Shown in pieces: positions 36,291-45,752 of a stretch of DNA of 64,000 nucleotides. This stretch comes from Gemmatimonadota bacterium (GTDB lineage Bacteria; Gemmatimonadota; Gemmatimonadetes; Gemmatimonadales; Gemmatimonadaceae): positions 62,001-126,000 of the forward strand of contig JADJAD010000019.1 of NCBI GenBank assembly GCA_016704465.1, read 5' to 3'. The translations under genes were made by a program, and so were the position numbers. How positions within the stretch are numbered: position 1 is the first letter of the stretch; every line of letters begins with the position of its first letter. Below the pieces are notes generated by a model. The model was not told the origin of the DNA. It did no database searches and saw only the letters and a list, made by a program, of their open reading frames with translations.

Positions 36291-38774
36291 ATGCCGACTG
36301 CACTCCGCCAACTCTTCGCGCTCTCCGTGCTGGTCCCTCTCCTGCCGCTGGTCCCCTCGGTGGCCGGCGCGCAATGGAGCAATCGGTATCCCAGGAACGC
36401 GGGGTACGGCCACCACGTCTACCTCGAGGGCTACGAGCTGCCGGTCCTGTCGGCGGGGGCGACGGACTTCGCCGAGTCGCCGATTGGGGAGCAGGTGATC
36501 GCCTCGCGCGGCTGGCTGTGGCGCTTCGACGCGGCCACGGGGGTGGCGCGCCGCCTGACGAGTGGCGGTGGCGTCGACTCGCGCCCCGCGTGGTCTCCCG
36601 ACGGTCGCACGCTGGCCTTCGTGCGCGACGATTCGCGCACGCTCGCGGTGATGGTGCGCGACATGGCGTCCGGGCGCGAGACGGAGGTCGATCGCGGCAT
36701 GGCGATGGACCCGGCCTTCACCCCCGATGGCAACGCCATCATCTACAGCAATGTTGCGGCTGGCGGTGACCTCGACCTGTGGCGCTACGACCTCGCGTCC
36801 CGCAGCCGGACCCGCCTGACCACGGACGCGGGGATCGAGTTGCGCCCGTTGCCGCATCCCGACGGGCAGCGACTGGTGTATCTCGCCAAGTCGCGGGCGG
36901 CCGACCAGGTACGGCTGCGCACGCTCGCCACGGCGAAGGACGTCGTCCTGCTGCAAGGGAACCTCGTGTCGCAGACGCGTCCGGCGCTCTCGCCCGACGG
37001 CACACGGCTCGCCTTCAACTGGCCGGGCGAGAACGGCTGGGAGCTGCGCCTGTCGTCGACCGAGCGTCCCGGGGTATCGATTCTCCTCGTGGGGGGAGCG
37101 GGTGCTCGCCCCATCGCCCCCGCGTGGAGCGCCGACGGACGCCACGTCTACTTCTATCAGGGCGATGCGCGGCAGGTCGCGCGACTGTATCGCGTGGCGG
37201 CGGTGGGCGGGCAGGCGGAGGAGGTTGCGGTCACGGCGTGGGACTGGCAGGCACCGACGGGTCGCATCGTGATCGAGACGCGCTGCCCGACGTGCGCCCC
37301 GCCGACGGGGTTAGGGGCAGATGGTGACAACCGCGATGCCGCCCGACTGTCGGTGACCGACGCCGCCGGGCACCCGCTCATCCCCGCCGAGGGGATGGCG
37401 CGATTCGAGGGACAGAACGGGCGCGTCTTCTTCTATTCGCCCGGGACGGTCACGCTCGAGGTCCCCGTGGGCGCGGTGACCGTGCGCGGGGTACGCGGCC
37501 TGGCCACGCGCGAGCAGGTGGCGACGGTGACTGCGGTGGCCGGCGAGCAGCGCACGAGCCGGCTCGACCTCGTCCCGCTCTGGGAGGCGCAGCGCGCCGG
37601 TTGGTTCTCGGGCGACCATCACTTCCACCTGAACTACGGCGGACAGTTCGCCATGCGACCGGCCGACCTCTTCCCCATGATGCAGGGCGAGGACCTCGAC
37701 GTCGCCACCCCGATGCTGGCCAACCTGCACAACCGCTTCGAGGAGCAGGAGACATTCAGCTGGCAGTCGTTAGGCAGCGGCCCGCTCCTTCGCTGGGCGC
37801 AGGAAGTCCGTTCGCACTTCCTCGGGCACGTGGGGTTGCTGGGGACGAGCGAGCTGTTCTGGCCGTGGGTCTGGGGGCCCGGTTACGAGGTGAACGGGCG
37901 CGACGACCGGTTGAACGCCGAGCCGCTGGCGTTCGCGCGGCGCCAGGGCGGGGCCGGATACTACGTGCATCCGGTGAGTGGGACGCGGGCGCCGTTCTCC
38001 GAGGCCGGCATGAACTCGCTCCCGGTCGCCCTCGTCGCCGATGCCGCGCACGGCATGGTCGACCTGCTGGAGGTGGTTTGCCTGTGGAGCAACTCGGTCG
38101 GGACGACGGAGCTGTGGTATCGCTTCCTGAATGCGGGGTTCCCCGTCGCACCAAGCGGCGGCACTGACGTGATGACCGACTTCCACCGCACCATGGCCGT
38201 GGGGACGACGCGCGTGTATGTGCGCCCCGACGGTCCGTTCAACTGGACGTCGTACTTCGCGGCGCTCAAGGCCGGACGTTCGTTCGTGACGACCGGGCCG
38301 TTGCTCGATCTCAAGGTGGCGGAGCAGCAACCTGGCGACGCGATCGTCGACGGGGAGCGGGAGGTGGCATTCACGCTGGGGGTGTACACGGCGGTCCCGG
38401 TGGACAGCGTCGCCCTCGTCGTGAACGGGCGCACGGTGTGGAGCGGGGCGGCCCCCGACTCCACGGGGCGCCGGAGCTATGCGGGAACGGTGCGCCTCCC
38501 GGCGGGCGGCTGGGTCGCGGCGCGAGTCGTGGGCCCCGACATCACGCAATGGCCGGCGATGGCCGAGTATGCCTTCGCCCACACCGCCCCGATCTGGATC
38601 GGCCGCACGGGGAGCACCGACCCGGGTGCGCGGCGGGCCGCGGCGACCGAGCTGCTCGCCGCGTTAGGCGTCGCCGAGGGACGCCTGACGACGGGCTATG
38701 CCGGCGCCGAGATCCCCGCACTCACGCGCTACTTCATCGAGGCGAGGACGACGCTGGAACTGCTGGCCAGGTGA
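36291..38774 (+). CDS. CehA/McbA-type PHP-like metallohydrolase with N-terminal beta-propeller
   Basis: This is an 827-residue protein. The ATG at 36291 begins a signal peptide (LFALSVLVPLLPLVPSVAGA). Residues ~60-330 form a TolB-like WD40/PD40 propeller (SRPAWSPDGRTLAFVRDD, IAPAWSADGRHVYFYQGD). Residues ~430-770 form the PHP-like hydrolase. GDHHFHLNYGG supplies the HxH pair, YYVHPVSG a further His, and SGGTDVMTD the Asp of the metal site. Such proteins hydrolyse esters, phosphoesters or carbamates, but the substrate cannot be assigned. It is preceded by the 11-bp repeat and followed by the convergent tyrosine phenol-lyase gene. Confidence 0.85.
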   Translation: MPTALRQLFALSVLVPLLPLVPSVAGAQWSNRYPRNAGYGHHVYLEGYELPVLSAGATDFAESPIGEQVIASRGWLWRFDAATGVARRLTSGGGVDSRPAWSPDGRTLAFVRDDSRTLAVMVRDMASGRETEVDRGMAMDPAFTPDGNAIIYSNVAAGGDLDLWRYDLASRSRTRLTTDAGIELRPLPHPDGQRLVYLAKSRAADQVRLRTLATAKDVVLLQGNLVSQTRPALSPDGTRLAFNWPGENGWELRLSSTERPGVSILLVGGAGARPIAPAWSADGRHVYFYQGDARQVARLYRVAAVGGQAEEVAVTAWDWQAPTGRIVIETRCPTCAPPTGLGADGDNRDAARLSVTDAAGHPLIPAEGMARFEGQNGRVFFYSPGTVTLEVPVGAVTVRGVRGLATREQVATVTAVAGEQRTSRLDLVPLWEAQRAGWFSGDHHFHLNYGGQFAMRPADLFPMMQGEDLDVATPMLANLHNRFEEQETFSWQSLGSGPLLRWAQEVRSHFLGHVGLLGTSELFWPWVWGPGYEVNGRDDRLNAEPLAFARRQGGAGYYVHPVSGTRAPFSEAGMNSLPVALVADAAHGMVDLLEVVCLWSNSVGTTELWYRFLNAGFPVAPSGGTDVMTDFHRTMAVGTTRVYVRPDGPFNWTSYFAALKAGRSFVTTGPLLDLKVAEQQPGDAIVDGEREVAFTLGVYTAVPVDSVALVVNGRTVWSGAAPDSTGRRSYAGTVRLPAGGWVAARVVGPDITQWPAMAEYAFAHTAPIWIGRTGSTDPGARRAAATELLAALGVAEGRLTTGYAGAEIPALTRYFIEARTTLELLAR

Positions 38775-38794
38775 CCGTGCCCCGGCGCGCCGGC

Positions 38795-40258
38795 CTACAC
38801 GGGAGCCGGCTCGGCCGCCGGGTGCGGGTGCGAGGCGGCCTCCTGACCGGTGCGGCTCCCCGTCGAACGGTCGCGCCATTCGAATCGCGCCTGGAAGAAC
38901 CGCAGGTACCGTGGCTCGTACACCATGTGCAGGCCGCGTGCGGCGCCGCGCGCGTCCCACACGCACTTCACCGACTCGGCCACCACGTCCATGTGCGCCT
39001 GCGTATACACGCGGCGCGGGATGGTGAGGCGCGTGAGCTCGAGGCGGGGATAGTGGTGGTCGCCCGTGGCCGGGTCGCGCCCGGCGCTGGCGATCCCGCG
39101 TTCCATTGCACGGATTCCCGAGTCGAGGTATAGCTCTGCGGCCAGCACCTGTGCCGGGAAGTGGGCCTGCGGCAGGTGCGGATAGAATGCCCGCGCGTCG
39201 AGGAAGACGGCGTGCCCCCCGACCGGCTGCACGATGGGGATGTCCCAATCGGCGAGCAGTTCGCCGAGGTAGCGCACCTGCCCGATGCGGGAGCGCATGT
39301 AGTCATCCTGCAGGCTCTCCTCGATCCCGATCGCCATGGCCTCCATGTCGCGCCCGGCCAGCCCGCCGTAGGTGTGCAACCCCTCGTACAGCACGACCAG
39401 GTTGCGCAGCTCCTCGAACAGGCCGAGGTCGTTGACCGCCAGCCATCCGCCGATGTTCACGAGCGAGTCCTTCTTCGCGCTCATCCACGCGGCATCTGTA
39501 TAGCTGCAGAACTCGCGCAGGATCTCGGCGATGGGCCTGTTGGCGTATCCCTCCTCACGCTCCTGGATGAAGAAGGCATTCTCGGCCATGCGGGTGGCAT
39601 CGAGGTAGACCTTGATCCCGTGGCGATCGCACAGCGCGCGCACTGCCTTGATGTTGGTCATGCTGACCGGCTGCCCGCCGGCCATGTTCACCGTCCCGGC
39701 AACGGAGACGTAGGCAATGCCCTCGGCCCCTTCGCGGGCGATGAGTGCCTCGAGCTTGGCGAGGTCGATGTTGCCCTTGAACGGGTGCGGGGACGACGGG
39801 TCGTGGGCCTCGTCGATGATGACGTCGATGAACTGCCCGCCGGCCTGCTCCTGGTGCGCGCGGGTGGTCGTGAAGTACATGTTGCCCGGGACCCACTGCC
39901 CGGGCCGGATTGCCACCCGGCTGATGAGGTGCTCCGCGCCGCGTCCCTGGTGTGTCGGGACGACGTGGCGATACCCGTAGTAGCGCTGGATCGCTGCCTC
40001 GAGGTGGTAGAAATTGCGGCTGCCGGCATACGACTCGTCCCCGACCATCATCCCTGCCCACTGCCGGTCGCTCATCGCGCTCGTGCCGCTGTCGGTGAGC
40101 AGGTCGATGTACACGTCGTCGCTGCGGAGCAGGAAGGTGTTGCAACCGGCCTCGGCGAGCGCGCGCTCGCGCTGCGCGCGCGACGTCATGGTCAGCGGCT
40201 CGACCATCTTGATCTTCCAGGGTTCGGCCCACGAGCGGCGACCGAACTGCTGGCCCAT
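38795..40258 (-). CDS. tpl: Tyrosine phenol-lyase (beta-tyrosinase, PLP enzyme)
   Basis: This is a 487-residue cytoplasmic enzyme splitting tyrosine to phenol, pyruvate and ammonia. The ATG at 40258 fits the family N-terminus (WAEPWKIKMVEPLTMTSRAQ); an ATG at 40282 would add eight residues. PLP Lys is in MSAKKDSLVNIGG (~263). It is nearer tyrosine phenol-lyase than tryptophanase. Evidence includes VPGNMYFTTTRAHQEQ with Thr where tryptophanase has Asp, SVAGTVNMAGGQPVSM, YEGLHTYGGLAGRDMEAMAI, and RAMERGIASAGR, which keeps the Arg that binds the ring hydroxyl partner, where tryptophanase has Ile. It stands alone; no tyrosine permease or tyrR-like gene is adjacent. Confidence 0.85.
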   Translation of the reverse strand: MGQQFGRRSWAEPWKIKMVEPLTMTSRAQRERALAEAGCNTFLLRSDDVYIDLLTDSGTSAMSDRQWAGMMVGDESYAGSRNFYHLEAAIQRYYGYRHVVPTHQGRGAEHLISRVAIRPGQWVPGNMYFTTTRAHQEQAGGQFIDVIIDEAHDPSSPHPFKGNIDLAKLEALIAREGAEGIAYVSVAGTVNMAGGQPVSMTNIKAVRALCDRHGIKVYLDATRMAENAFFIQEREEGYANRPIAEILREFCSYTDAAWMSAKKDSLVNIGGWLAVNDLGLFEELRNLVVLYEGLHTYGGLAGRDMEAMAIGIEESLQDDYMRSRIGQVRYLGELLADWDIPIVQPVGGHAVFLDARAFYPHLPQAHFPAQVLAAELYLDSGIRAMERGIASAGRDPATGDHHYPRLELTRLTIPRRVYTQAHMDVVAESVKCVWDARGAARGLHMVYEPRYLRFFQARFEWRDRSTGSRTGQEAASHPHPAAEPAPV

Positions 40259-40337
40259 TGTGCGGGGCGCGGGGTGTGACATGGGCGGGATGGCGGATGA
40301 GGGACGTGCCGCGCGACCGACGCGGGCGCGCGACGCA

Positions 40338-40367
40338 GCGACTGGCGCCGGTCCCGGCGCCAGTCGC
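40338..40367. other. Perfect 13-bp hairpin
   Basis: The arms 40338-40350 and 40355-40367 are perfectly complementary around a 4-nt loop (GTCC). It lies between the end of the Ser/Thr kinase gene and the start of tpl, both on the minus strand, so it would be transcribed before tpl. There is no T-run on either side, so a classic intrinsic terminator is unlikely; it may be an mRNA structure or protein-binding site. Confidence 0.6.
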
Positions 40368-40568
40368 CATGCAACCTGCGCGCACGGTCTGTCCCTCCTC
40401 TGTCGGCGTTCTCCCCACGCGCAGTCCGCGCACCGGTCCGGCTGGTCAGACCGGCCATGAGATGCGCGCGCCGTCAGGCCGGTGGTCCGGCCACGCGTGC
40501 GGTGACGGGCGTTGGTGGCACGGCTGGTGTCGCGGCTGGTGTCGCGGCTGGCTGCGCGGCTGTTCGAG

Positions 40569-41681
40569 CTACCGGAGCAGCAACCACGCCACGACGCCAA
40601 CCACGATGGTCGCCACGCCGACGATGGCGACCATCGGGACGCCCCTCCAAGTGCGACCGTCCGCTGGCGGCGCCTGCTCCTGCTGGTTCGCCGCCGCGCG
40701 CTCGGCCGCCGCCGCATTGGCCGCTTCGGTTGCCGCGACGTGCGCGGCGATGGCGGCGAACTCACGCTTGCCGTGCCACTCCCCCGACTTGGGCGGAGGA
40801 GAGGTTCCGCCGAGGGCCCGCCACATGTGTTCGCGCGACGCGGCGCGGCGCGCCTTGGCGAGTTCGTCGGTGAACTCCCGGGCCGTGGCGAATCGTTCGT
40901 CGGGGTTCTTGGCCAGCGCCTTGTTGACTGCTGCCTCGATCGACGCGGCCACGTCGGCGCGCAGGTGGTGCAGGCTGGGTACCGGGTCGGTGAAGTGACT
41001 CACCACGACGGCCCTGGTCGACGTGCCGATGAACGGCGGCCGGCCGGCCAGCATCTCGAACAGCACGCACCCTAACGCATAGATGTCCGTGCGGCCGTCC
41101 ACCGGGCCGGCGCTCGCCTGCTCGGGACTCATGTACATCACGGTCCCCACCGCAACGCCGGCCCGTGTGAGCGAGTTCCCGCCCGAACTTGCATTGAGCA
41201 TCTTGGCGATGCCGAAGTCGAGCACCACCGCGGTCCCCGCGGTGAGCAGGATGTTCTCCGGCTTGATGTCCCGGTGCACGACGTCCTGTCCGTGGGCGTA
41301 GTCGAGGGCGACGGCCACGTCGCGGGCGATCTGCAAGGCGTCGTCGATGGGAAATTTTCCCACGCGCGTCATGCGCTCGCGCAGCGTCTCGCCGTCGATG
41401 GCCGGCATGACGTAGAACATCATCCCCTCCACCTCGCCCGAGTCGAGCAGCGGGATGATGTGGGGATGACTGAGCGTTGCCACGAGGGCGATCTCGCGCA
41501 CGAAGCGCTCGTGCCCCAAAGCCTCGGCCACCTCGGGGCGGAAGACCTTGACCGCCACGCGCCGTTTGTAGCGGGTGTCGTTGGCCAGGAAGACCGTCGC
41601 CGTCCCGCCGCTGCCGAGTTCGCGCACGACCTCGTACCGGTGGCCTAACGCGGAGGTGAACTTCTCGATGCGGACGTTCAT
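40569..41681 (-). CDS. Membrane-anchored Ser/Thr protein kinase (Hanks type)
   Basis: This is a 370-residue protein. The kinase domain spans ~15-270: Gly loop LGSGGTATVF, AVKVF with the ATP Lys, HRDIKPENILL with the catalytic Asp, DFGIAK with the metal Asp, and GTVMYMSPEQ as the activation/P+1 loop. All catalytic residues are present, so it should be active. The region ~270-345 is Ala/Glu-rich and probably helical, ending in one transmembrane helix, VPMVAIVGVATIVVGVVAWL, at the very C-terminus with no extracellular sensor. It is the last gene of an eight-gene minus-strand run, starting 15 bp after the DUF1028 gene stop. Confidence 0.93.
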   Translation of the reverse strand: MNVRIEKFTSALGHRYEVVRELGSGGTATVFLANDTRYKRRVAVKVFRPEVAEALGHERFVREIALVATLSHPHIIPLLDSGEVEGMMFYVMPAIDGETLRERMTRVGKFPIDDALQIARDVAVALDYAHGQDVVHRDIKPENILLTAGTAVVLDFGIAKMLNASSGGNSLTRAGVAVGTVMYMSPEQASAGPVDGRTDIYALGCVLFEMLAGRPPFIGTSTRAVVVSHFTDPVPSLHHLRADVAASIEAAVNKALAKNPDERFATAREFTDELAKARRAASREHMWRALGGTSPPPKSGEWHGKREFAAIAAHVAATEAANAAAAERAAANQQEQAPPADGRTWRGVPMVAIVGVATIVVGVVAWLLLR

Positions 41682-41696
41682 GGCCGTCGCGGTCCC

Positions 41697-42833
41697 CTAC
41701 CGCCGGACAGCAGTCGATTCGAGCAGGAGCGCGCGCACAGCCCCGGCCTTGCCCGCACGCGCCAGCGCATCCCACAGGTGCTGGACCGTTTGCAGGTCCA
41801 CCAATCCGGCCGGCGACCCGGCGGCGGGGCCGGAGAGCTTCTCGGCCGCGCGGAAGGCGTCCACCGCAGCCATTGCCTCGGTGGTGTAGGTGTTGGCGTC
41901 GGCGTCCCGCGCCAGCACCGCCGCCTCGGCGCGGTAGAGGCCGAGTGCGTGCAGCATCACCTTCAGCTGCCAGACGTCGCCGCCCGAATACTGCTGCAGC
42001 GTGCGATAGCCCAGCGTTTGCGAGATCGTCCCGTAGATGCGCCGCAGCTCGGCCACCGGCTCGGGATGCTCACAGACCGAGATGTTGGCCGTGACGCCAT
42101 CGGCGCGCCGCGCCCGCCCGGGGCGTGCATCGGCCACGATCACGGCTGCGGACTGGTGGCGCCCCTTTCGCGCATCGCCGCCCTGGGCCTGCCCGGCCGC
42201 CAGCGCCTCGATGAGGCGATCGGCCAGGTGGCGCCCGCTTTCCTCGCTCGCCTCGAACGTCGCCGCCACCGCCGCGACGACCTCCGGACCCACGAGCAGG
42301 TTCCCCTGCGTCACGTAGTTGGTGCCGGCACGATGCCCGGCCCATGGCGACGTGCGTGTGCCCGTGTGCTGCGCGCTCCGGCCGTCCACCCCGATCACCC
42401 CGACCTGGCGCGAGATGGCACCGCTGTCGGCGGCCAGGAGACGGGGGAGCGCACTCGATGGCGCTTCGCCACCGGCGAGCGCGTCCAGCAGTTCCTGCCC
42501 GTACTCGGTCCTGGTATTGGCCTGGGTCGCCACCGCCCCCACTCCGGCGCGCACCCATGGCACGCCATTGCCGACGCAGGCGACACGCGTAGTGACGGCG
42601 ACACCAACCTCACCGGTGCGCGGATCGATCGCGGCGATCGAGAAGGTGTTGAAGACGAGTGAATCGCGCCATTCCGTTGGAAGCTGCGCTGCCGCGCCGC
42701 GTGGCGTGACGCACACGAGGAGCGTGAGCGCCGCGAGCCTCACGAGCGTCGGACGTGGTGAGCGCAGCGCGCACGCGGCGCCTGCCGCTCGACGGGTCGC
42801 ACCGCTCGAGCGTGTTACGGGTCGCAGTTCCAT
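41697..42833 (-). CDS. DUF1028 Ntn-hydrolase-like exported protein
   Basis: This is a 378-residue protein. The ATG at 42833 is preferred because GAGAGG lies 4 bp upstream; an alternative TTG at 42848 overlaps the previous stop. A long N-terminal signal region (ALTLLVCVTPRGAAAQ) leads to the DUF1028 domain. It opens FNTFSIAAIDPRTGEVGVAV, continues GVGAVATQANTRTEYGQELL, and includes YVTQGNLLVGPEVVAAVAATFE. A C-terminal extension (~260-378) is not part of the core and could be a peptidoglycan-binding-like helical domain. Members are annotated as putative Ntn hydrolases; the substrate is unknown. Confidence 0.85.
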   Translation of the reverse strand: MELRPVTRSSGATRRAAGAACALRSPRPTLVRLAALTLLVCVTPRGAAAQLPTEWRDSLVFNTFSIAAIDPRTGEVGVAVTTRVACVGNGVPWVRAGVGAVATQANTRTEYGQELLDALAGGEAPSSALPRLLAADSGAISRQVGVIGVDGRSAQHTGTRTSPWAGHRAGTNYVTQGNLLVGPEVVAAVAATFEASEESGRHLADRLIEALAAGQAQGGDARKGRHQSAAVIVADARPGRARRADGVTANISVCEHPEPVAELRRIYGTISQTLGYRTLQQYSGGDVWQLKVMLHALGLYRAEAAVLARDADANTYTTEAMAAVDAFRAAEKLSGPAAGSPAGLVDLQTVQHLWDALARAGKAGAVRALLLESTAVRR

Positions 42834-42844
42834 CGTGCCTCTCG

Positions 42845-43474
42845 TCAATCGTCATCCTCGTCGTGCCAGCCGCGCGGCTGCATGCGCGTTATCACGCCGC
42901 CCATCAAGGCGATGCCACGAACCCGCACCACCGGAGCATCCGCGTGACCCAACGCGGGAAAGCCCGCCTGGTCCTCGAAGCCGCCCATGATGGCAATGCC
43001 ATCGGACTCCAGGCGGACTCCCGGTGGCACCTTGATCTCGATGCCACCCATCACGGCCACCGCGAAGACCTCGGTCACATGCGCCGACAACGTGGCATCG
43101 CGCAGGTCGAGTACCACTCCGCCCATGACCGCAATCGCGCCAAGGCGAGGTGGCACGAGCCACTGCCCCCTGCGGACCACGCCGCCCATGAACGCCACCA
43201 CCATGCGTCGCAGCCCGGGAATGAACCCGGTGGGCGTCGCGGCCACCCGCAGCGCGTCGACGTCGAGCGCGGGGAGATCGTTGGTGGTGGCAGTCAGCTC
43301 ATACCATTGGGTGGCCCGAAGCGCCGCCTGCACACGAAACTCGTACTCGTCGAGCGACAGGTGGTCCTGCGCGAAGTGATCGCCCAGCCGACGGACGACC
43401 TGCTCTCGTTCGCGCTCTCCCACCACGGTGGGAGCGTATCGCGAGTCGGGGGAGCGCGGCGCGTCCGAAGCCAT
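42845..43474 (-). CDS. DUF1707 and LiaF-like domain protein
   Basis: This is a 209-residue protein. Residues ~18-65 match DUF1707 (VVGEREREQVVRRLGDHFAQDHLSLDEYEFRVQAAL), a short module found in actinobacterial and other envelope-stress proteins. The rest is a beta-solenoid-like region with VVAFMGGVVRR, IAVMGGVVLDL, FAVAVMGGIEIKVPPGV and GIAIMGGFEDQ, each an MGG repeat typical of LiaF/YvqF C-terminal domains. It is cytoplasmic with no membrane helix. It starts 12 bp after the MFS gene and ends 11 bp before the ATG of the DUF1028 gene. Confidence 0.85.
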   Translation of the reverse strand: MASDAPRSPDSRYAPTVVGEREREQVVRRLGDHFAQDHLSLDEYEFRVQAALRATQWYELTATTNDLPALDVDALRVAATPTGFIPGLRRMVVAFMGGVVRRGQWLVPPRLGAIAVMGGVVLDLRDATLSAHVTEVFAVAVMGGIEIKVPPGVRLESDGIAIMGGFEDQAGFPALGHADAPVVRVRGIALMGGVITRMQPRGWHDEDDD

Positions 43475-43486
43475 GCGAGGTCCCTC

Positions 43487-44854
43487 CTACGCCATGACGG
43501 GCTTGGGCTTCACGAACTGGTCCAGCCCGAGTCCCAGGAAGACCGTCGCCAGGACGGCGATCGCCGACGTATAGAACGGGATTCCCGTGCCCAGCGTGTC
43601 GAACGCAAAGCCGGCCCAGAGCGGAAAGATGATGCGGGACACGCCGCCGAAGGTCTGTTGCATTCCCATGTACAATCCCCGCTCACCGGACCCGATCACC
43701 CGGGACAGGAGCGAGGTCACACACGGAAAGGTAAAGGCCGTCCCGAGCGGGATGAGGGCCACCGCGAGCGCCAGGCTGACGGCATTGTTCGAGAGTGGCA
43801 TGCCGGCGATTCCCAGCGCCAGGAATGCCACGCCGTAGCGCGAGAGCCGCGCCTCGCCGAAATGATCGACGGCGCGCCCGAGGATCAGGACGCGGGTGAA
43901 GACCGAGATCGCCCCGACATACATGAAGAAGTAGCCGATGTTGGTCTCGTCGACCTGGAAGCGCGCCTCGAGGAAGAGCGGGAGCATCGCCGTGACCGCC
44001 TGGAACGAGCCCATGGCGATGGCGTAGATCAGGATCAGCCGCGACGCCGGTTCGGCCGAGTGGGTGATCACCCGCCAGAGTGCGGCACGAGACGACAGGC
44101 GGGGCGGGGCCCCGGCCGGCACCTCGTGGTGGACGCGGGATTCCAGCAGGTATCGGTGCACGAACCACATGTTGATGACGCACAGCAGCGCGGCGACGAT
44201 CCCTGGCGCCGCGCGCCCGAGCGCGAAGGTCCCGCTCCCCGGCATCAGGTCGCTCTTGCCGATGGAGATGGCCACCGAGCCGAGCACGGGCCCCAGCGCC
44301 ACCCCCAGGTTCGTGGCCGCCGACAGCCACCCTAACGAGCGCGCCCGGTCCTCCGGGGCCACGCTGTCGGCCACATAGGCCTGGATGACCCCGACCGTTC
44401 CGCCCCCGGCCCCCTGCAGCACGCGCGACAGGAAGAGCACCACCAGCGACGTGGCAAAGCCGAAGACGAGGTAAGCCAGCGCCGACGCGCCTAACGCGAT
44501 GAGCAGCGCCGGACGGCGCCCGTGCTTGTCCGAGAACCGTCCCCACATCGGGGCGCTGAGCAGCTGCGCCACGGTGAACGAGGAGACCAGGATGGCCTGG
44601 ATCATCCCGATCCCGAAATGCACCGGCCCCACGTCCAGCCCGTTCGTCGCCAGCTCATGGGCATAGAACGGGATGATCGGGATGATCATCAGGAGCCCGA
44701 TCATGTCGATGAACGCCGTCGCCATCAGGGCGAACAGCTTCTTGGGGATCTTGCGGACTTCCTGCGCCAGGATGAAGAGCAGTCCGGTGGCGATGACCAA
44801 GCCGATCACTCGCACCACGGGCGACTGGAACGACTGCGCGATGTCGAATTGCAC
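43487..44854 (-). CDS. MFS transporter (Tet/DHA1-like drug efflux type)
   Basis: This is a 455-residue protein with about 12 helices plus a hydrophobic N-terminal segment (VIGLVIATGLLFILAQEV) that may add a thirteenth. KLFALMATAFIDMIGLLMIIPIIPFY is typical of TetA-like pumps. MFS motif A is GRFSDKHGRRPALL, and motif C-like RVLQGAGGGTVGVIQAYVAD follows. An efflux role is inferred from similarity. It starts 4 bp after the second BMP-operon permease, so it belongs to that operon. Confidence 0.86.
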   Translation of the reverse strand: MQFDIAQSFQSPVVRVIGLVIATGLLFILAQEVRKIPKKLFALMATAFIDMIGLLMIIPIIPFYAHELATNGLDVGPVHFGIGMIQAILVSSFTVAQLLSAPMWGRFSDKHGRRPALLIALGASALAYLVFGFATSLVVLFLSRVLQGAGGGTVGVIQAYVADSVAPEDRARSLGWLSAATNLGVALGPVLGSVAISIGKSDLMPGSGTFALGRAAPGIVAALLCVINMWFVHRYLLESRVHHEVPAGAPPRLSSRAALWRVITHSAEPASRLILIYAIAMGSFQAVTAMLPLFLEARFQVDETNIGYFFMYVGAISVFTRVLILGRAVDHFGEARLSRYGVAFLALGIAGMPLSNNAVSLALAVALIPLGTAFTFPCVTSLLSRVIGSGERGLYMGMQQTFGGVSRIIFPLWAGFAFDTLGTGIPFYTSAIAVLATVFLGLGLDQFVKPKPVMA

Positions 44855-44858
44855 CGGG

Positions 44859-45752
44859 CTACTCGCTCACCTTGCCGAGCGCCGCCGGCGGTGCGGCACG
44901 CCCGACCACGCCGGCCACGGCCACGATGGTCAGGACGTACGGAATCATCTCGACGAACTGGGAGGGAATCAGTTGGAGCCCCTGAAGTTGGATCTGCAGC
45001 GTTTCGGCCGCGGCGAAGAGCAGGCAAGCCAGCGCGACACGCCGTGGCTCCCACTTGCCGAAGATAACCGCCGCGAGGGCGATAAAGCCGCGCCCCGCCG
45101 TCATGCTGTCGGTGAACTGGTGCTGCTCGAGCGCCAGGTACGTCCCGCCGAGCGCCGCCAGCGCCCCGCCCCCCAGCACCGCGATCCAGCGGATGCGGTG
45201 CACCGCCACCCCCACCGACGCCGCCGCCTCCGGCTTCTCCCCCACCGCCCGCAACCGCAACCCGAAGGGTGTGCGATAAAGAATCCACCAGACGAGAACC
45301 AGGGAAAGAACTCCCAGCGGCACCAACGGATTCGCGAGCGACGCGAGCACTCCCGTCCCCCGTCCCCCGTCCCCCGTCCCAAATTCAAACCCCACCACCC
45401 GCGGCGAATTCGACGACGAATCAAACGCCAGCCGCAGAAAGAACCGCGTCACCGCGACCGCCAGCAGGTTGATCGCGATCCCCACCACCACCTGGTCCCC
45501 CCGATACCGGATGCAGGCGACCGCATGGAGCGCCGCCGCCAACACGCCGCCCGCGACCCCGCACAGCACCCCCACCCACGGCGAGCCGGAGTAGTGCGCC
45601 CCCAGCACCGCGGTGAACGCCCCGGTCAGCATCCACCCCTCGAGCGTGAGGGCGATGATCCCCGCGCGCTCCGACAGCACGCCCCCCGCGGCGGCGAATA
45701 GGTACGGGATGGCGATGCGCAGCGTCTGCACGAGAAAGGCGAGGACGATCAT
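44859..45752 (-). CDS. BMP/nucleoside-type ABC transporter permease 2
   Basis: This is a 297-residue inner-membrane permease, the NupQ/YufQ-like half of a BMP-family ABC importer. The start is fixed by an ATGA overlap with permease 1. It has MIVLAFLVQTLRIAIPYLFAAAGG and GIIALTLEGWMLTGAFTAVLG at the N-terminus, the family EGxM motif, then ~8-9 helices. Between helices the frame carries GTGDGGRGTG, encoded by CCCCCGT-type heptamers (45351-45380) read in frame; the insert lies in a loop and leaves the surrounding helices intact. AAVIFGKWEPRRVALACLLF is the conserved C-terminal EAA-like loop region. Confidence 0.9.
   Translation of the reverse strand: MIVLAFLVQTLRIAIPYLFAAAGGVLSERAGIIALTLEGWMLTGAFTAVLGAHYSGSPWVGVLCGVAGGVLAAALHAVACIRYRGDQVVVGIAINLLAVAVTRFFLRLAFDSSSNSPRVVGFEFGTGDGGRGTGVLASLANPLVPLGVLSLVLVWWILYRTPFGLRLRAVGEKPEAAASVGVAVHRIRWIAVLGGGALAALGGTYLALEQHQFTDSMTAGRGFIALAAVIFGKWEPRRVALACLLFAAAETLQIQLQGLQLIPSQFVEMIPYVLTIVAVAGVVGRAAPPAALGKVSE
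45351..45380. repeat. CCCCCGT heptamer array inside permease 2
   Basis: About four tandem copies of a CCCCCGT-type heptamer lie within the open frame of permease 2. On the coding strand they read as a Gly/Asp/Arg-rich peptide with 7-residue periodicity. Confidence 0.88.

Noticed and set aside
38795..40258. Tryptophanase as the name of this gene
   Set aside because: Key residues agree with tyrosine phenol-lyase (Thr, Arg) and not with tryptophanase (Asp, Ile) at the two diagnostic positions.
40338..40367. Intrinsic terminator
   Set aside because: The stem is perfect but no T-run follows on either strand.
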